The notes beneath the pieces were generated by a model. That model was not told where the DNA came from. It worked only from the letters and a program-made list of their open reading frames with translations, and made no database searches. Source: Xanthobacter aminoxidans (GTDB lineage Bacteria; Pseudomonadota; Alphaproteobacteria; Rhizobiales; Xanthobacteraceae). Taken from it: a stretch of 64,000 bases of DNA. The translations under genes and the position numbers were made by a program. The stretch covers positions 62,001-126,000 of the forward strand of contig NZ_JAMJXC010000016.1 in NCBI RefSeq assembly GCF_023571765.1, read 5' to 3'. Below are positions 54,744 through 63,549 of this stretch, in pieces; position 1 is the stretch's first letter, and the number at the start of each line of letters is the position of its first letter.

Positions 54744-55900
54744 TTTTCCGCGTAGGCGTCGCCATAGTTGGAGAAGACCTTCTCCTGCACCATGGTCTCC
54801 ACCTTCCCGTCCGGCCGCTTGCCCACCTTCACGAGGTAGAAGTCCTGGATGGGGAACTGGTTGGTGTTGAACTTGAAGTTGCCGCGCACGCTCGAAAAGT
54901 CCGCCTTCTTCAGCGCCGCGCGCACGGCGGCCTTGTCGGCGGTCTTGCCGCCGGTGGCCTTCAGCGCGCTGTCGATGAGCTTGGCCGCGTCATAGCCCTG
55001 CGCGGCGTAGAGCGCGGGGATATAGCCGTATTCCTTCTCGAAGGCGGCGACGAAGGCCTTGTTGGCGGGCGTGTCGAGGTCCGGCGCCCAGGCCGCGCCG
55101 GAATAGAAGCCGAGCGCCGCCTCGCCGGTGGCGGGAAGCGTCGTCTCGTCCACGGTGAAGGCGGAGAGGAAGGGCGTGGTGTCGGCGAGGCCCGCCTGCC
55201 GGTACTGCTTCACGAGGTTCACGCCCATGCCGCCGGGCATGAAGGTGAACACCGCATCGGGCTTGGCCGCGGCGATCTTGGCGAGTTCGGCGGAGAAATC
55301 GAGCTGGCCGAGCTGGGTGTAGATCTCGTCCGCCACCTCGCCCTTGTAATAGCGCTTGAAGCCGGCCAGCGAATCCTTGCCCGCCTGATAATTGGGGGCG
55401 ATCAGCACCACCTTCTTGAACCCCTTGTCCTGCGCATACTTGCCGAGAACCTCGTGGTTCTGGTCGTTCTGGTAGGAGGCGGAGAAGAAGAAGGGGCTGC
55501 AGCCGGCGCCGGCGATGGTGGAGGGGCCGGCATTGCCGGAGATCAGGAAGGTCTCGTTCGCCGTCACGGGCTTCGCTACCGCGCCCATGACATTGGAGAA
55601 GACCACGCCGGCGACGAAGTCCACCTTGTCGCGCTCCAGGAGGCCCTTCACCTTCTGCACGGCAATGTCCGGCTTCAGCTCGTCATCGACGACCACCACC
55701 TCGGTCGGCTGGCCGCCGAGCTTGCCGTTAAGCTCCTTCACCGCCAGCAGGAAGCCGTCGCGCATGTGCTGGCCGAGCACGGCGGAGGGGCCGGAGAGGG
55801 TCGAGACCAGCCCCACCTTCACCGGATCGGCGGCGGCCGCGCCGGACAGTGCGAGGGTGCCGAGGAGCGCGGTGGAGGCGAGAAGTCCCTTGAAACCCAT
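54728..55900 (-). CDS. ABC transporter substrate-binding protein (branched-chain/aromatic type)
   Basis: 390-aa Peripla_BP_6 protein with a signal peptide of about 23 residues (MGFKGLLASTALLGTLALSG, ending AAA) then DPVKVGLVSTLSGPSAVLGQHM. Start 55900 begins the signal peptide. It probably delivers substrate to LivHMGF encoded downstream. The sequence (FMPGGMGVNLVKQYRQAG, AAQGYDAAKLIDSALK) resembles binding proteins for aromatic acids as well as amino acids, so the ligand is uncertain. Three 14-bp tandem repeats lie 20-61 nt upstream. Confidence 0.92.
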   Translation of the reverse strand: MGFKGLLASTALLGTLALSGAAAADPVKVGLVSTLSGPSAVLGQHMRDGFLLAVKELNGKLGGQPTEVVVVDDELKPDIAVQKVKGLLERDKVDFVAGVVFSNVMGAVAKPVTANETFLISGNAGPSTIAGAGCSPFFFSASYQNDQNHEVLGKYAQDKGFKKVVLIAPNYQAGKDSLAGFKRYYKGEVADEIYTQLGQLDFSAELAKIAAAKPDAVFTFMPGGMGVNLVKQYRQAGLADTTPFLSAFTVDETTLPATGEAALGFYSGAAWAPDLDTPANKAFVAAFEKEYGYIPALYAAQGYDAAKLIDSALKATGGKTADKAAVRAALKKADFSSVRGNFKFNTNQFPIQDFYLVKVGKRPDGKVETMVQEKVFSNYGDAYAEKCEMK

Positions 55901-55919
55901 GGCGGTGGAGTCCCCGTTG

Positions 55920-55961
55920 GATGGTTCTGACGTGATGGTTCTGACGTTATTCGTCTGACGT
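55920..55961. repeat. Three 14-bp tandem repeats upstream of the binding-protein gene
   Basis: GATGGTTCTGACGT occurs exactly twice (55920-55933, 55934-55947), then a degenerate third TATTCGTCTGACGT (55948-55961). It is immediately before the ribosome site region and could be a repeated operator or a replication-slippage tract. Confidence 0.75.
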
Positions 55962-56019
55962 GGCGGCACCCTTGCAGAGCCGCGCGCGCCAGACAAGCCG
56001 GATGTCGGGCGCGCCGCCC

Positions 56020-57501
56020 TTACGGCCCCCGCGCGGGGGGCAGGCCGGCGGCGACACGCTCTTCCAGATAGGGGAAGAAGGGGTTGGAGGACATGCGCAC
56101 CAGCATCTCCACGCCCACCACCAGCGCCCCATATTCCCCGCGCGCAGCGATGTCGCCGAGGCGGATGCCGAACTTTTCCGCCGGGTCGGGATCGAGCCCG
56201 TAGAGCCCATCCGACAGGGGGAAGGGCACCGCCACGTGGGAGAGGGAATAGACATCGTCCGGGTAGAGCGCGGAGAGCGGCCGCACCGTCTCCTCCGTCG
56301 CATCCGCCAGCGTCTCCCGCACCACGGTGGCGGACGAGCCGGGCGCCGCATTGCCGATGACGGCGGTGCGGAAGCGGCGGGGGGCCGGCGGCAGCAAAGA
56401 CGAGATGGCAGTATCGGCCCGTCGGTTCAGCAGATCCTCGAACTGGCCCGAGCGGTTGATATCGACCAGCACCAGCTCGCTGCCGTTGTCCTCCAGCCGG
56501 GCGTGCAACTGCTCGATCACCGCCCGCGCGCTCACCGTATGGTCCAGCACCGACTGGAAGGTGAGCACCGGCGCCAGCCCGGTGAGGCGGCCGGAGCGGG
56601 CGTGACGCTCGATATTGGCCTGGAGCACCTGCGTCAGCGCGAAGGATTCGCGCGCGGCATGCACCGGGAAGGAATTGTACTTGAAGGGGTTGAACTCGGG
56701 CGTGATGTTCAGCCACGCCGCCTTGGCGAAGGCGGGGAAGATGGCCGGCAGGCCCGCGAGGCCGGCGAAGCGGGCGAACTCCGTCACCCCCACCATGGGC
56801 GACATGAGCACGATGCGCGACGGCGCCACGAGGCTGGGATCATCCAGCGCATCGAGCGCGTGCATCAGCGCCAGCGCGCCGCCGTTGGAATAGCCGACGA
56901 TATGCACCGGCTTGCCCGGCCCCACCCGCTTGCGGGCCTCGCGCATGGCAAGGCGGGTGGCGGCGATCCAGTCCTCGTGGCCGATCTCGGTCAGCGACCC
57001 CGGCACCGTGCCATGGCCGGGCAGGCGCAGCACGATGGCGATGAAGCCATGGTCCGCATAGAGCTGCGCCAGATGGCGGTGGCTGTAGGGCGAATCGGTA
57101 AGCCCGTGCAGGAACACCGCCGCCCCGGCCGGCTCGCCTTTCGGCTGAAGCACATAGGTGCGGTTGAAATCCTGCGCGAAGCTCGGCGGATAGATGGGGC
57201 TGGCGGCGAAATAGCGGTTGAAGCGGACGCGGTCTTCCGGGTCCACCTTGTCGGTCACATTGGCCTTCACGCCGGCGAAGGCCTTGTCCTCGGCGGCCAT
57301 GTAGGCGGCGAGGTCCGCGCTCGCCATGGCGCTGCGGCTCATCTCTGGGGGATGGTGGGTGTGCCAGCGCTCCAGCGGCGGGCCGCGCTGGGAATCCACC
57401 GCCCGCACCACGAAGATGGTGGCGACCACGGCGAAGATCAGCAGCGCCAGGATTTTCACCGTGCGCTTCGTCCCCCGCCACATGAACCCGAACGCCCCCA
57501 T
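56020..57501 (-). CDS. Membrane-anchored alpha/beta hydrolase
   Basis: 493-aa protein. One N-terminal TM segment (about 13-35) anchors an extracytoplasmic alpha/beta-hydrolase domain with HGLTDSPYS (oxyanion region), RLPGHG, and the nucleophile elbow GYSNGG. ATG 57501 is preceded by GGGGGAGACGGGG. About 150 residues beyond the usual minimal fold form the C-terminal part. A carboxylesterase or lipase role is possible; substrate unknown. It is upstream of, and co-directional with, the binding-protein gene, 119 nt apart. Confidence 0.85.
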   Translation of the reverse strand: MGAFGFMWRGTKRTVKILALLIFAVVATIFVVRAVDSQRGPPLERWHTHHPPEMSRSAMASADLAAYMAAEDKAFAGVKANVTDKVDPEDRVRFNRYFAASPIYPPSFAQDFNRTYVLQPKGEPAGAAVFLHGLTDSPYSHRHLAQLYADHGFIAIVLRLPGHGTVPGSLTEIGHEDWIAATRLAMREARKRVGPGKPVHIVGYSNGGALALMHALDALDDPSLVAPSRIVLMSPMVGVTEFARFAGLAGLPAIFPAFAKAAWLNITPEFNPFKYNSFPVHAARESFALTQVLQANIERHARSGRLTGLAPVLTFQSVLDHTVSARAVIEQLHARLEDNGSELVLVDINRSGQFEDLLNRRADTAISSLLPPAPRRFRTAVIGNAAPGSSATVVRETLADATEETVRPLSALYPDDVYSLSHVAVPFPLSDGLYGLDPDPAEKFGIRLGDIAARGEYGALVVGVEMLVRMSSNPFFPYLEERVAAGLPPARGP

Positions 57502-57586
57502 TCCCCGTCTCCCCCATCGCGCGGCGAACCTACAGGGCAAAGCCTTGCCGGCAAAGCCGGGGCGCCGGAGGCGTGGGGAACAGCTC

Positions 57587-57617
57587 TCGTGCCCCGGGCG
57601 CATGCAGCGCCAGCGGA
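57587..57617. repeat. Partial copy of the dispersed ~180-nt repeat
   Basis: Matches only the CTCGYGCCCCGG-CGCATGCAGCG end of copies A and B; the remainder of the repeat is missing. Confidence 0.5.
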
Positions 57618-57635
57618 GGGGAGGTATTAACCGTC

Positions 57636-57658
57636 ATCGCCCGCACAAGCCGGGCGAT
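57636..57658. repeat. REP-like palindrome, copy 6
   Basis: Arms ATCGCCCGC/CCGGGCGAT (one mismatch), loop ACAAG; preceded by CCGTC and followed by GACGG. Confidence 0.7.
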
Positions 57659-57809
57659 GACGGCGGAGAGCCTGGAGCCCGCAGCCCCGGGATGGCACGG
57701 TGGGGTTGCGCTTCGTCCCGCCACGGGACCACCTTCATCCCTCCAACCCCTTGCGGCGGGCGGGTGGCGTCGCTATCTGCGGTCCACGCCCAAAAGAGGC
57801 TGCATCGCC

Positions 57810-58283
57810 ATGGAAAACCTGAAGCTCATCGCCCTCGACGAGGAAGACCTCGCCATTTTTTCCGCCCATCTACAGGATGCGGTGGTGAAGATGGTGGACA
57901 TGGGCTTCCTGCCCCGGCTGCAGCGCTTCGCTCTGGTGCTGAACCGCTTCGACTGGGACCAGAAGGTCATCGCCAACGAGACGGTCCGCCGCCGCACCGG
58001 TCTGCATTTCGAGCGGGTGCGCGACGTGAAGTGCCGCGGCATGGAGGAGGCGCAGCGCACCGGCGTGCTCAACCTGCTCGCCGTCACCTTCATGCCGGGC
58101 GATCTGCCCTCGGGCTTCGTCTATCTCACCTTCTCAGGCGGTGCCGAGGTGCGGCTCGAAGTCGAGTGCATCGAGGCGGGCCTGCGCGATCTCGGCCCCG
58201 CATGGGGGTGCACCCACGCCCCCAAGCATCCGGAAGTTGCCGTCCCCCCCGCCGGCGTCGGCGGGAGCGCCGGGCAGGGCTGA
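57810..58283 (+). CDS. DUF2948 family protein
   Basis: 157-aa cytoplasmic protein of the alphaproteobacterial DUF2948 family (MENLKLIALDEEDLAIFSAHLQ, then RRFA-type LVLNRFDWD and the conserved VRRRTGLHFERV). Function unknown. In this order it usually lies just before hisD; here a GGDEF/EAL gene separates them. Confidence 0.87.
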   Translation: MENLKLIALDEEDLAIFSAHLQDAVVKMVDMGFLPRLQRFALVLNRFDWDQKVIANETVRRRTGLHFERVRDVKCRGMEEAQRTGVLNLLAVTFMPGDLPSGFVYLTFSGGAEVRLEVECIEAGLRDLGPAWGCTHAPKHPEVAVPPAGVGGSAGQG

Positions 58284-58390
58284 ACGCCGCCCCTCCATTA
58301 ACCAGGATCGCGACCACCCGAGGCCGCCCCTATCCGGCGGCCTTTCCGCGTTGTATCGCAATCTGAATCGCCCGTTTGGGACGCGTCCGC

Positions 58391-60067
58391 ATGGCAGAGC
58401 GGATCCGATCCTTCTTTCCGGACGTAATAAACTCGCAAAAATCGGTTAGAGGGCCGGATTCCCCCCGGCAGAGGATTGCAGTTCGCGCCGCCATGTCGTT
58501 TCGATCTTTAAATACAGCGTCGGTTTCGACATTGCCGCGGCGTTGGATTCTGATCTACGGAAGTATAATAGTAACGGCCATCGCAGTCTTTGTCGCGATC
58601 CTGCAGGCCGATCTCATCCACTCCGTCTTTTTCATCGGCGAGGCGCATGACGCCTGGCATCTCGATGAGCTGTTCGCCGCGTGGATCGTTGCGACCGGCG
58701 CGCTCATCGCGATCCTGATCGTCCGCGAAAGTGAGCTGCGCAAGCTCATCGTCCAGCAGCGCGAAATCCTGAAGCTGGTGGACGACGCCTCCGCCTTCGA
58801 CGGTCTGACCGGCATCGCCAACCGCCTGCAATTCCAGTCGGAGTTCGGCCGCGAGCTGAAAGAAGCCTGGCACAAAAGCTCGCGCCTCGCCCTCCTCGTG
58901 GTCGATGTGGACCTGCTGCGTTCGGTCAACGAGACACACGGGCATGGCGCCGGCGACGATCTCCTGCGCCAGCTGGCGGCGCGGCTGGTCTCGGTGCCGC
59001 ACCGGGGCGGCATGGTCGCCCGGCTCGGCAGCGGCGAGTTCGCCATCCTGTTCCCCATGGGGTCGGACGAGACCGAAGAGCTGTTCCGGCTGGCGAGCCG
59101 CATCCTGTCGCGGCTGCGCGAGCCGTTCGACTGCAACGGTACCCAGGTGGACATCACCGCCAGCATCGGCATCAGCAAGTATCCGCGCGACGGATCGTCG
59201 GCGACGGTGCTCCTGCAATCGGCGGAAAAGGCGCTGCGGCAGGCCAAGGCGGCGGGCAAGGACTGCTATGCGCTCTACGATTCCGGCCTCGACGCCCGCG
59301 GGCGGGAGCGCCGGAGCCTGGAAACCGAGTTCCGGCGCGGCCTCGAGGCCGGCGAGATCGTGGCCCAGTACCAGCCGGTGGTCTGCCTCAAGACGGGCGA
59401 GACGGTGGGGTTCGAGGCGCTGGCGCGCTGGCAGCACCCCACGCGCGGCCTCCTCGGCCCCGCCGAGTTCATCCCCATCGCCGAAGACGAGGGCCTGATC
59501 GACCCGCTCTTCACCGCCATGCTGCGCCGGGCGGGCGACGACCTCGCCACCTGGAAAACGCCGCGGACGGTGGCCGTGAACCTGTCTCCGGTTCAGCTGG
59601 TGGACCCGCACCTGCCGGACCGCACCCTGGCCCTTCTGGAGCAGATGAACATCCCGCCGGGGCAGATCGAGCTGGAAATCACCGAGACCGGCCTGCTGGC
59701 GGACTTCGAGGCGGCCCGCAAGACGCTGGTCGCGCTCAAGGAGGCGGGGGTGCGCATCTCCCTCGACGATTTCGGCACCGGCTTCTCCAGCCTGCGCCAC
59801 CTCAACGAGCTGCCCATCGACAAGATCAAGATCGACCGCTCCTTCACGCGGCGCATCGCCACAGAGGCCCAGAGCTGCAAGATCATCGCCTCCATGCTCA
59901 GCCTCGGCCGGGCGTTGGAGCTGACCACCGTCGCCGAGGGCGTCGAAACCCGCGAGGAGGCCGATTTCCTGTTGAGCGAGGGTTGCGAGCTGGGACAGGG
60001 CTACCTGTTCGCCCGCCCGCTCTGGCCGCAGGAGGCGTTCGCCACCGCCGGCCGCTTCGGCGGCTGA
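58391..60067 (+). CDS. Membrane GGDEF/EAL protein (c-di-GMP phosphodiesterase likely)
   Basis: 558-aa protein with two TM segments (roughly residues 52-72 and 85-108), a GGDEF domain (about 130-295) and an EAL domain (about 305-555). The GGDEF signature is degenerate, GSGEF in ARLGSGEFAIL, so cyclase activity is doubtful. The EAL domain keeps the catalytic set: FEALARW, NLSPVQL, LEITETG, LDDFGTGFSS, KIDRSF and EGVET. ATG 58391 is chosen; 58493 is possible. It sits between DUF2948 and hisD, genes that are normally adjacent. Confidence 0.9.
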   Translation: MAERIRSFFPDVINSQKSVRGPDSPRQRIAVRAAMSFRSLNTASVSTLPRRWILIYGSIIVTAIAVFVAILQADLIHSVFFIGEAHDAWHLDELFAAWIVATGALIAILIVRESELRKLIVQQREILKLVDDASAFDGLTGIANRLQFQSEFGRELKEAWHKSSRLALLVVDVDLLRSVNETHGHGAGDDLLRQLAARLVSVPHRGGMVARLGSGEFAILFPMGSDETEELFRLASRILSRLREPFDCNGTQVDITASIGISKYPRDGSSATVLLQSAEKALRQAKAAGKDCYALYDSGLDARGRERRSLETEFRRGLEAGEIVAQYQPVVCLKTGETVGFEALARWQHPTRGLLGPAEFIPIAEDEGLIDPLFTAMLRRAGDDLATWKTPRTVAVNLSPVQLVDPHLPDRTLALLEQMNIPPGQIELEITETGLLADFEAARKTLVALKEAGVRISLDDFGTGFSSLRHLNELPIDKIKIDRSFTRRIATEAQSCKIIASMLSLGRALELTTVAEGVETREEADFLLSEGCELGQGYLFARPLWPQEAFATAGRFGG

Positions 60068-60173
60068 CGCTCCGCCGCAGGAAGGCGGGCCCGGCCGGCG
60101 CGCCGTTGCGGGGCAAATGCTGCCGCACCGCTTGGGGCTTCCCTCGCGCGCGAACCTGCTCTAGCAAGGCGGC

Positions 60174-61466
60174 ATGCCGATCCGCCTCACCATCAGCCAG
60201 CCCGACTTTCCCGAGCGCTTCATCGAATTCCTCGGCTCCAAGCGCGAGGCGTCCGTGGACGTGCAGGACAAGGTGTCCGCCATCATCGCCGACGTCCGCG
60301 CCCGCGGCGACCGGGCGCTGGTGGACCTCTCCCGCACCTTCGACCGGGTGGACCTCGACGCGCTGGGCATCAAGGTGAGCGACGCCGAGCTGGACGCGGC
60401 GCTCGCCTCCATCCCGGAGGAGACCCGCGCGGCGCTGGAGTTCGCCAAGGCCCGCATCGAATCGCACCACGCCCGCCAGAAGCCGGCGGACGAGACCTAT
60501 GTGGACGCGGCCGGCGTCACCCTCGGCCACCGCTGGACCAGCGTGGATGCGGTGGGCCTCTACGTGCCCGGCGGCACCGCGGCCTATCCCTCCTCCGTGC
60601 TCATGAATGCGGTGCCCGCGCAGGTGGCCGGCGTGCCGCGCATCGTCATGGTGGTGCCGGCCCCGGACGGCGTGATCGCGCCGCTGGTGCTCGCCGCCGC
60701 ACGCCTTGCCGGCGTGCACGAGGTCTATCGCGTGGGCGGGGCCCAGGCGGTGGCGGCGCTGGCCTACGGCACGGAAACCATCCGGCCGGTGGACAAGATC
60801 GTCGGCCCCGGCAACGCCTTCGTGGCGGCAGCCAAGCGGCAGGTGTTCGGCAAGGTCGGCATCGACATGGTGGCCGGCCCCTCCGAGGTGCTGATCCTCG
60901 CCGATGGCGACGCCAGCGCGGACTTCATCGCCGCCGACCTCCTCGCCCAGGCGGAGCACGACACCGCCGCGCAATCCATCCTCATCACCTCCTCGCCGGA
61001 GCTGGCGGATCGGGTGGAGACGGCCGTGGAGGGGATGCTCGCCACCCTGCCGCGCGCCGAGATCGCCTCCGCCTCCTGGCGTGACCACGGCGCCATCTTC
61101 CTGGTGGACAGCCTCGCCGACGCCATCCCGCTGGTGGACCGCATCGCGCCCGAGCATCTGGAAATCCACGCGGCGGATGCCGATGCGCTGGCCGCGCAGG
61201 TGCGGCACGCCGGCGCCATCTTCATCGGCGCCTGGACCCCGGAAGCCATCGGCGACTATGTGGGCGGCACCAACCATGTGCTGCCGACGGCCCGCTCGGC
61301 CCGCTTCTCCTCCGGCCTCGGCGTGCTGGACTTCATGAAGCGAACGTCGATCCTCAAGCTCGACGCCGACGCGCTGGAAAAGCTCGGGCCGGCCGCCGTG
61401 CGCCTTGCCGCCGTGGAGCGGCTCGACGCGCACGGGCGGTCCGTCTCCATCCGCACCAACAGATGA
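60174..61466 (+). CDS. hisD: Histidinol dehydrogenase
   Basis: 430-aa Zn enzyme doing the last two oxidation steps of histidine synthesis with NAD. It shows [20 protein letters not shown], the signature region [14 protein letters not shown], the Zn-binding AEHDTAAQS, and PEHLEIHA. The UPF0262 gene follows after 13 nt. Confidence 0.96.
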   Translation: MPIRLTISQPDFPERFIEFLGSKREASVDVQDKVSAIIADVRARGDRALVDLSRTFDRVDLDALGIKVSDAELDAALASIPEETRAALEFAKARIESHHARQKPADETYVDAAGVTLGHRWTSVDAVGLYVPGGTAAYPSSVLMNAVPAQVAGVPRIVMVVPAPDGVIAPLVLAAARLAGVHEVYRVGGAQAVAALAYGTETIRPVDKIVGPGNAFVAAAKRQVFGKVGIDMVAGPSEVLILADGDASADFIAADLLAQAEHDTAAQSILITSSPELADRVETAVEGMLATLPRAEIASASWRDHGAIFLVDSLADAIPLVDRIAPEHLEIHAADADALAAQVRHAGAIFIGAWTPEAIGDYVGGTNHVLPTARSARFSSGLGVLDFMKRTSILKLDADALEKLGPAAVRLAAVERLDAHGRSVSIRTNR

Positions 61467-61479
61467 CGGGGAAATAGCG

Positions 61480-61977
61480 ATGAGCAACAAGGCGGAGACA
61501 AAGCCCTCGGCCCGGCTCAGCGCCGTGACCCTCGACGAAGCCTCCATCGGCCACGGCGGCAGCCCGGACATCGAGCACGAGCGCGCCACGGCCATCTGGG
61601 ACCTCATCGAAGACAACAGCTTCATGCCCTGCGGCGATCCCGGCGAGGGCCCCTACCAGCTCTTCATCTCGCTGGCCGACAACCGTCTCGTGCTGGACAT
61701 CAAGCGCGAGAGCGGCGAGCAGGTGGTGCAGCACCATCTCTCCCTCACGCCCCTGCGCAAGGTGGTGAAGGACTATTTCCTGATCTGCGAGAGCTATTAC
61801 AACGCCATCCGCACCGCCTCGCCGAGCCAGATCGAGGCCATCGACATGGGCCGGCGCGGCCTTCACAACGAGGGATCGACGCTGCTTCAGGAACGCCTCA
61901 ACGGCAAGGTGGTGGTGGATTTCGACACCGCCCGCCGCCTGTTCACCCTCGTCTGCGCCCTGCACTGGAAAGGCTGA
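61480..61977 (+). CDS. UPF0262 family protein
   Basis: 165-aa conserved alphaproteobacterial protein of unknown function. It has the family sequence [28 protein letters not shown] and [25 protein letters not shown]. It is always found close to hisD, here 13 nt after it, and 6 nt before the phosphatase gene, so the three form one operon. Confidence 0.92.
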   Translation: MSNKAETKPSARLSAVTLDEASIGHGGSPDIEHERATAIWDLIEDNSFMPCGDPGEGPYQLFISLADNRLVLDIKRESGEQVVQHHLSLTPLRKVVKDYFLICESYYNAIRTASPSQIEAIDMGRRGLHNEGSTLLQERLNGKVVVDFDTARRLFTLVCALHWKG

Positions 61978-61983
61978 CCGGCG

Positions 61984-62445
61984 ATGGAGCCCCCTGCGGC
62001 GTCCCAGCGCTCAGCGCGGCCGCAATCGGTTCTCTTCATGTGCGGGCAGAACGTGGTGCGCTCGGTGATGGCGTCCGCGCTCGCCCGGCATCTGTTCGGC
62101 AAATCCATCTATGTGGGCTCGGCCGGAGTGATCGCGGGTGATCCCGACCCCTTCGTCACGGCGGTGATGGACGAGATCGGCCTCGACGTGAAGAAGCACC
62201 GGCCGCAGAGCGTCGAAGACCTCGAGGAATACGAGGGGCTCAATTTCGACCTCGCCATCTCGCTGTCGCCCGACGCCCACCACCGCGCGCTGGAGCTGAC
62301 CCGCACCAACGCCCTCAAGGTGGAATACTGGCCCACCCCCGACCCCACCGGCGAAGGCGGCAACCGCGAGCAGCGGCTGGAGGCCTACCGGAACGTGCGC
62401 GACGAGCTGGAGCGCCGCATCCGCGCGCGGTTCCGGCAGCCCTAG
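61984..62445 (+). CDS. Low-molecular-weight protein tyrosine phosphatase family protein
   Basis: 153-aa LMW-PTP/arsenate-reductase fold protein. The P-loop CGQNVVRS gives Cys20 and Arg26 (CX5RS), and the general acid Asp120 lies in WPTPDPTG. This could be a phosphatase or arsenate reductase; the usual neighbours hisD and UPF0262 do not decide. infA, commonly next, is not present downstream. Confidence 0.9.
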   Translation: MEPPAASQRSARPQSVLFMCGQNVVRSVMASALARHLFGKSIYVGSAGVIAGDPDPFVTAVMDEIGLDVKKHRPQSVEDLEEYEGLNFDLAISLSPDAHHRALELTRTNALKVEYWPTPDPTGEGGNREQRLEAYRNVRDELERRIRARFRQP

Positions 62446-62475
62446 GACACCCCTCGCGGCACGGCCTCCGAAAGG

Positions 62476-63495
62476 TCACGCCTCCTCGGTCGCCACCCGG
62501 CCGGAGAACAGCTCCGCCACGAAGCGCGTGTCGGGGTGGTGCGCGCACAAGGTGAGGCCGGCGATCAGGATCGGCACGCCGATGAAGGCGCCGGCAATGC
62601 CCCAGAGGAAAGCGAAGAAGAACACCGCCAGCAGCACCAGCACCGGCGACACCGACAGCGCCTTGCCGGCGAGGCGCGGCTCCAGATAGCTGCCCGACAG
62701 GAACTGGATGATGTTGAGGCACACGAACACGAACACCGCCATCTCCCAGCTCTCGAACTGGGCGAGGGCGAAGAGCGTGGGCAGCAGCGTCGCCACGAAC
62801 GGGCCGATGAAGGGGATGTAGTTCAGCGCGAAGGCGATGGCGCCCCAGGCCAGCGCCAGTTCCAGCCCGGCGGTGAGGGTGAAGGCCCACACCACCGCGC
62901 CGGTGGCGATGCTCATCAGCGTGCGCACCGCCATGTAGGTCTGCATCTTGCGGGCGATGTCGGCGAGCGCCGGGGCGAGGAAGGGCGCGCGGCCGGAGCG
63001 GGAGAGCCGCAGCACCTGGCTCTTCATGGCGTCCACTTCGAGCAGGCCCAGCAGCACGTATATGAAGGTGAAGACGAGGAAGCTCGCCATGCCCTGCAGG
63101 CGGCCGGACAGATCCTGGAACAGGCGCAGCAGCCAGCGCACGTCGAAATGCTCGGCCCACAGGCCCGCCAGCACGAAGCCGTGGCCTTCCAGCCAGACCG
63201 CCGCCTGGCCATAGAGCGTCTGGAAGCGGGCGGCGTTCTGGAACACCCAGGCGGCCACATGGCTGAAGCCCCACACCACCACCGAGGACACCGCCCCCAC
63301 CACCGCCAGCGTGATGAGGAGCGTGCCGAGCACGGCCACCATCTTGGGCAGCTTCGCCTCCAGCCGCGCCAGCAGCGGATGCACCACGGCGATGACGAAC
63401 AGCGCGAAGACAACGGGCGCCAGCAGCGCGCCCGTCACGTAGAGCGCCGCGAACACGACCACCGCCGCCGCCAGCCCCACCAATCCCCGCATCAT
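62476..63495 (-). CDS. AI-2E family transporter
   Basis: 339-aa multi-pass membrane protein (about 8 TM segments) of the AI-2E/TqsA/PerM family. It has the conserved segments GFSHVAAWVFQNAA, FIYVLLGLLEVD, NYIPFIGPFVATLLP and LWGIAGAFIGVPI. Members export small molecules or exchange Na+/H+; autoinducer export is only shown for few. Convergent with the phosphatase gene. Confidence 0.9.
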   Translation of the reverse strand: MMRGLVGLAAAVVVFAALYVTGALLAPVVFALFVIAVVHPLLARLEAKLPKMVAVLGTLLITLAVVGAVSSVVVWGFSHVAAWVFQNAARFQTLYGQAAVWLEGHGFVLAGLWAEHFDVRWLLRLFQDLSGRLQGMASFLVFTFIYVLLGLLEVDAMKSQVLRLSRSGRAPFLAPALADIARKMQTYMAVRTLMSIATGAVVWAFTLTAGLELALAWGAIAFALNYIPFIGPFVATLLPTLFALAQFESWEMAVFVFVCLNIIQFLSGSYLEPRLAGKALSVSPVLVLLAVFFFAFLWGIAGAFIGVPILIAGLTLCAHHPDTRFVAELFSGRVATEEA

Positions 63496-63549
63496 CCCGC
63501 CTCCGGTTTCCCCATGGCGATTACCTGAGGCCGAGACGATTGGCGAGCC

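Larger units (their letters stand above)
57502..57809. other. Intergenic region between hydrolase and DUF2948 genes
   Basis: 308 nt without a gene. It contains a partial copy of the dispersed repeat (57587-57617) and a REP-like palindrome (57636-57658). Confidence 0.55.
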
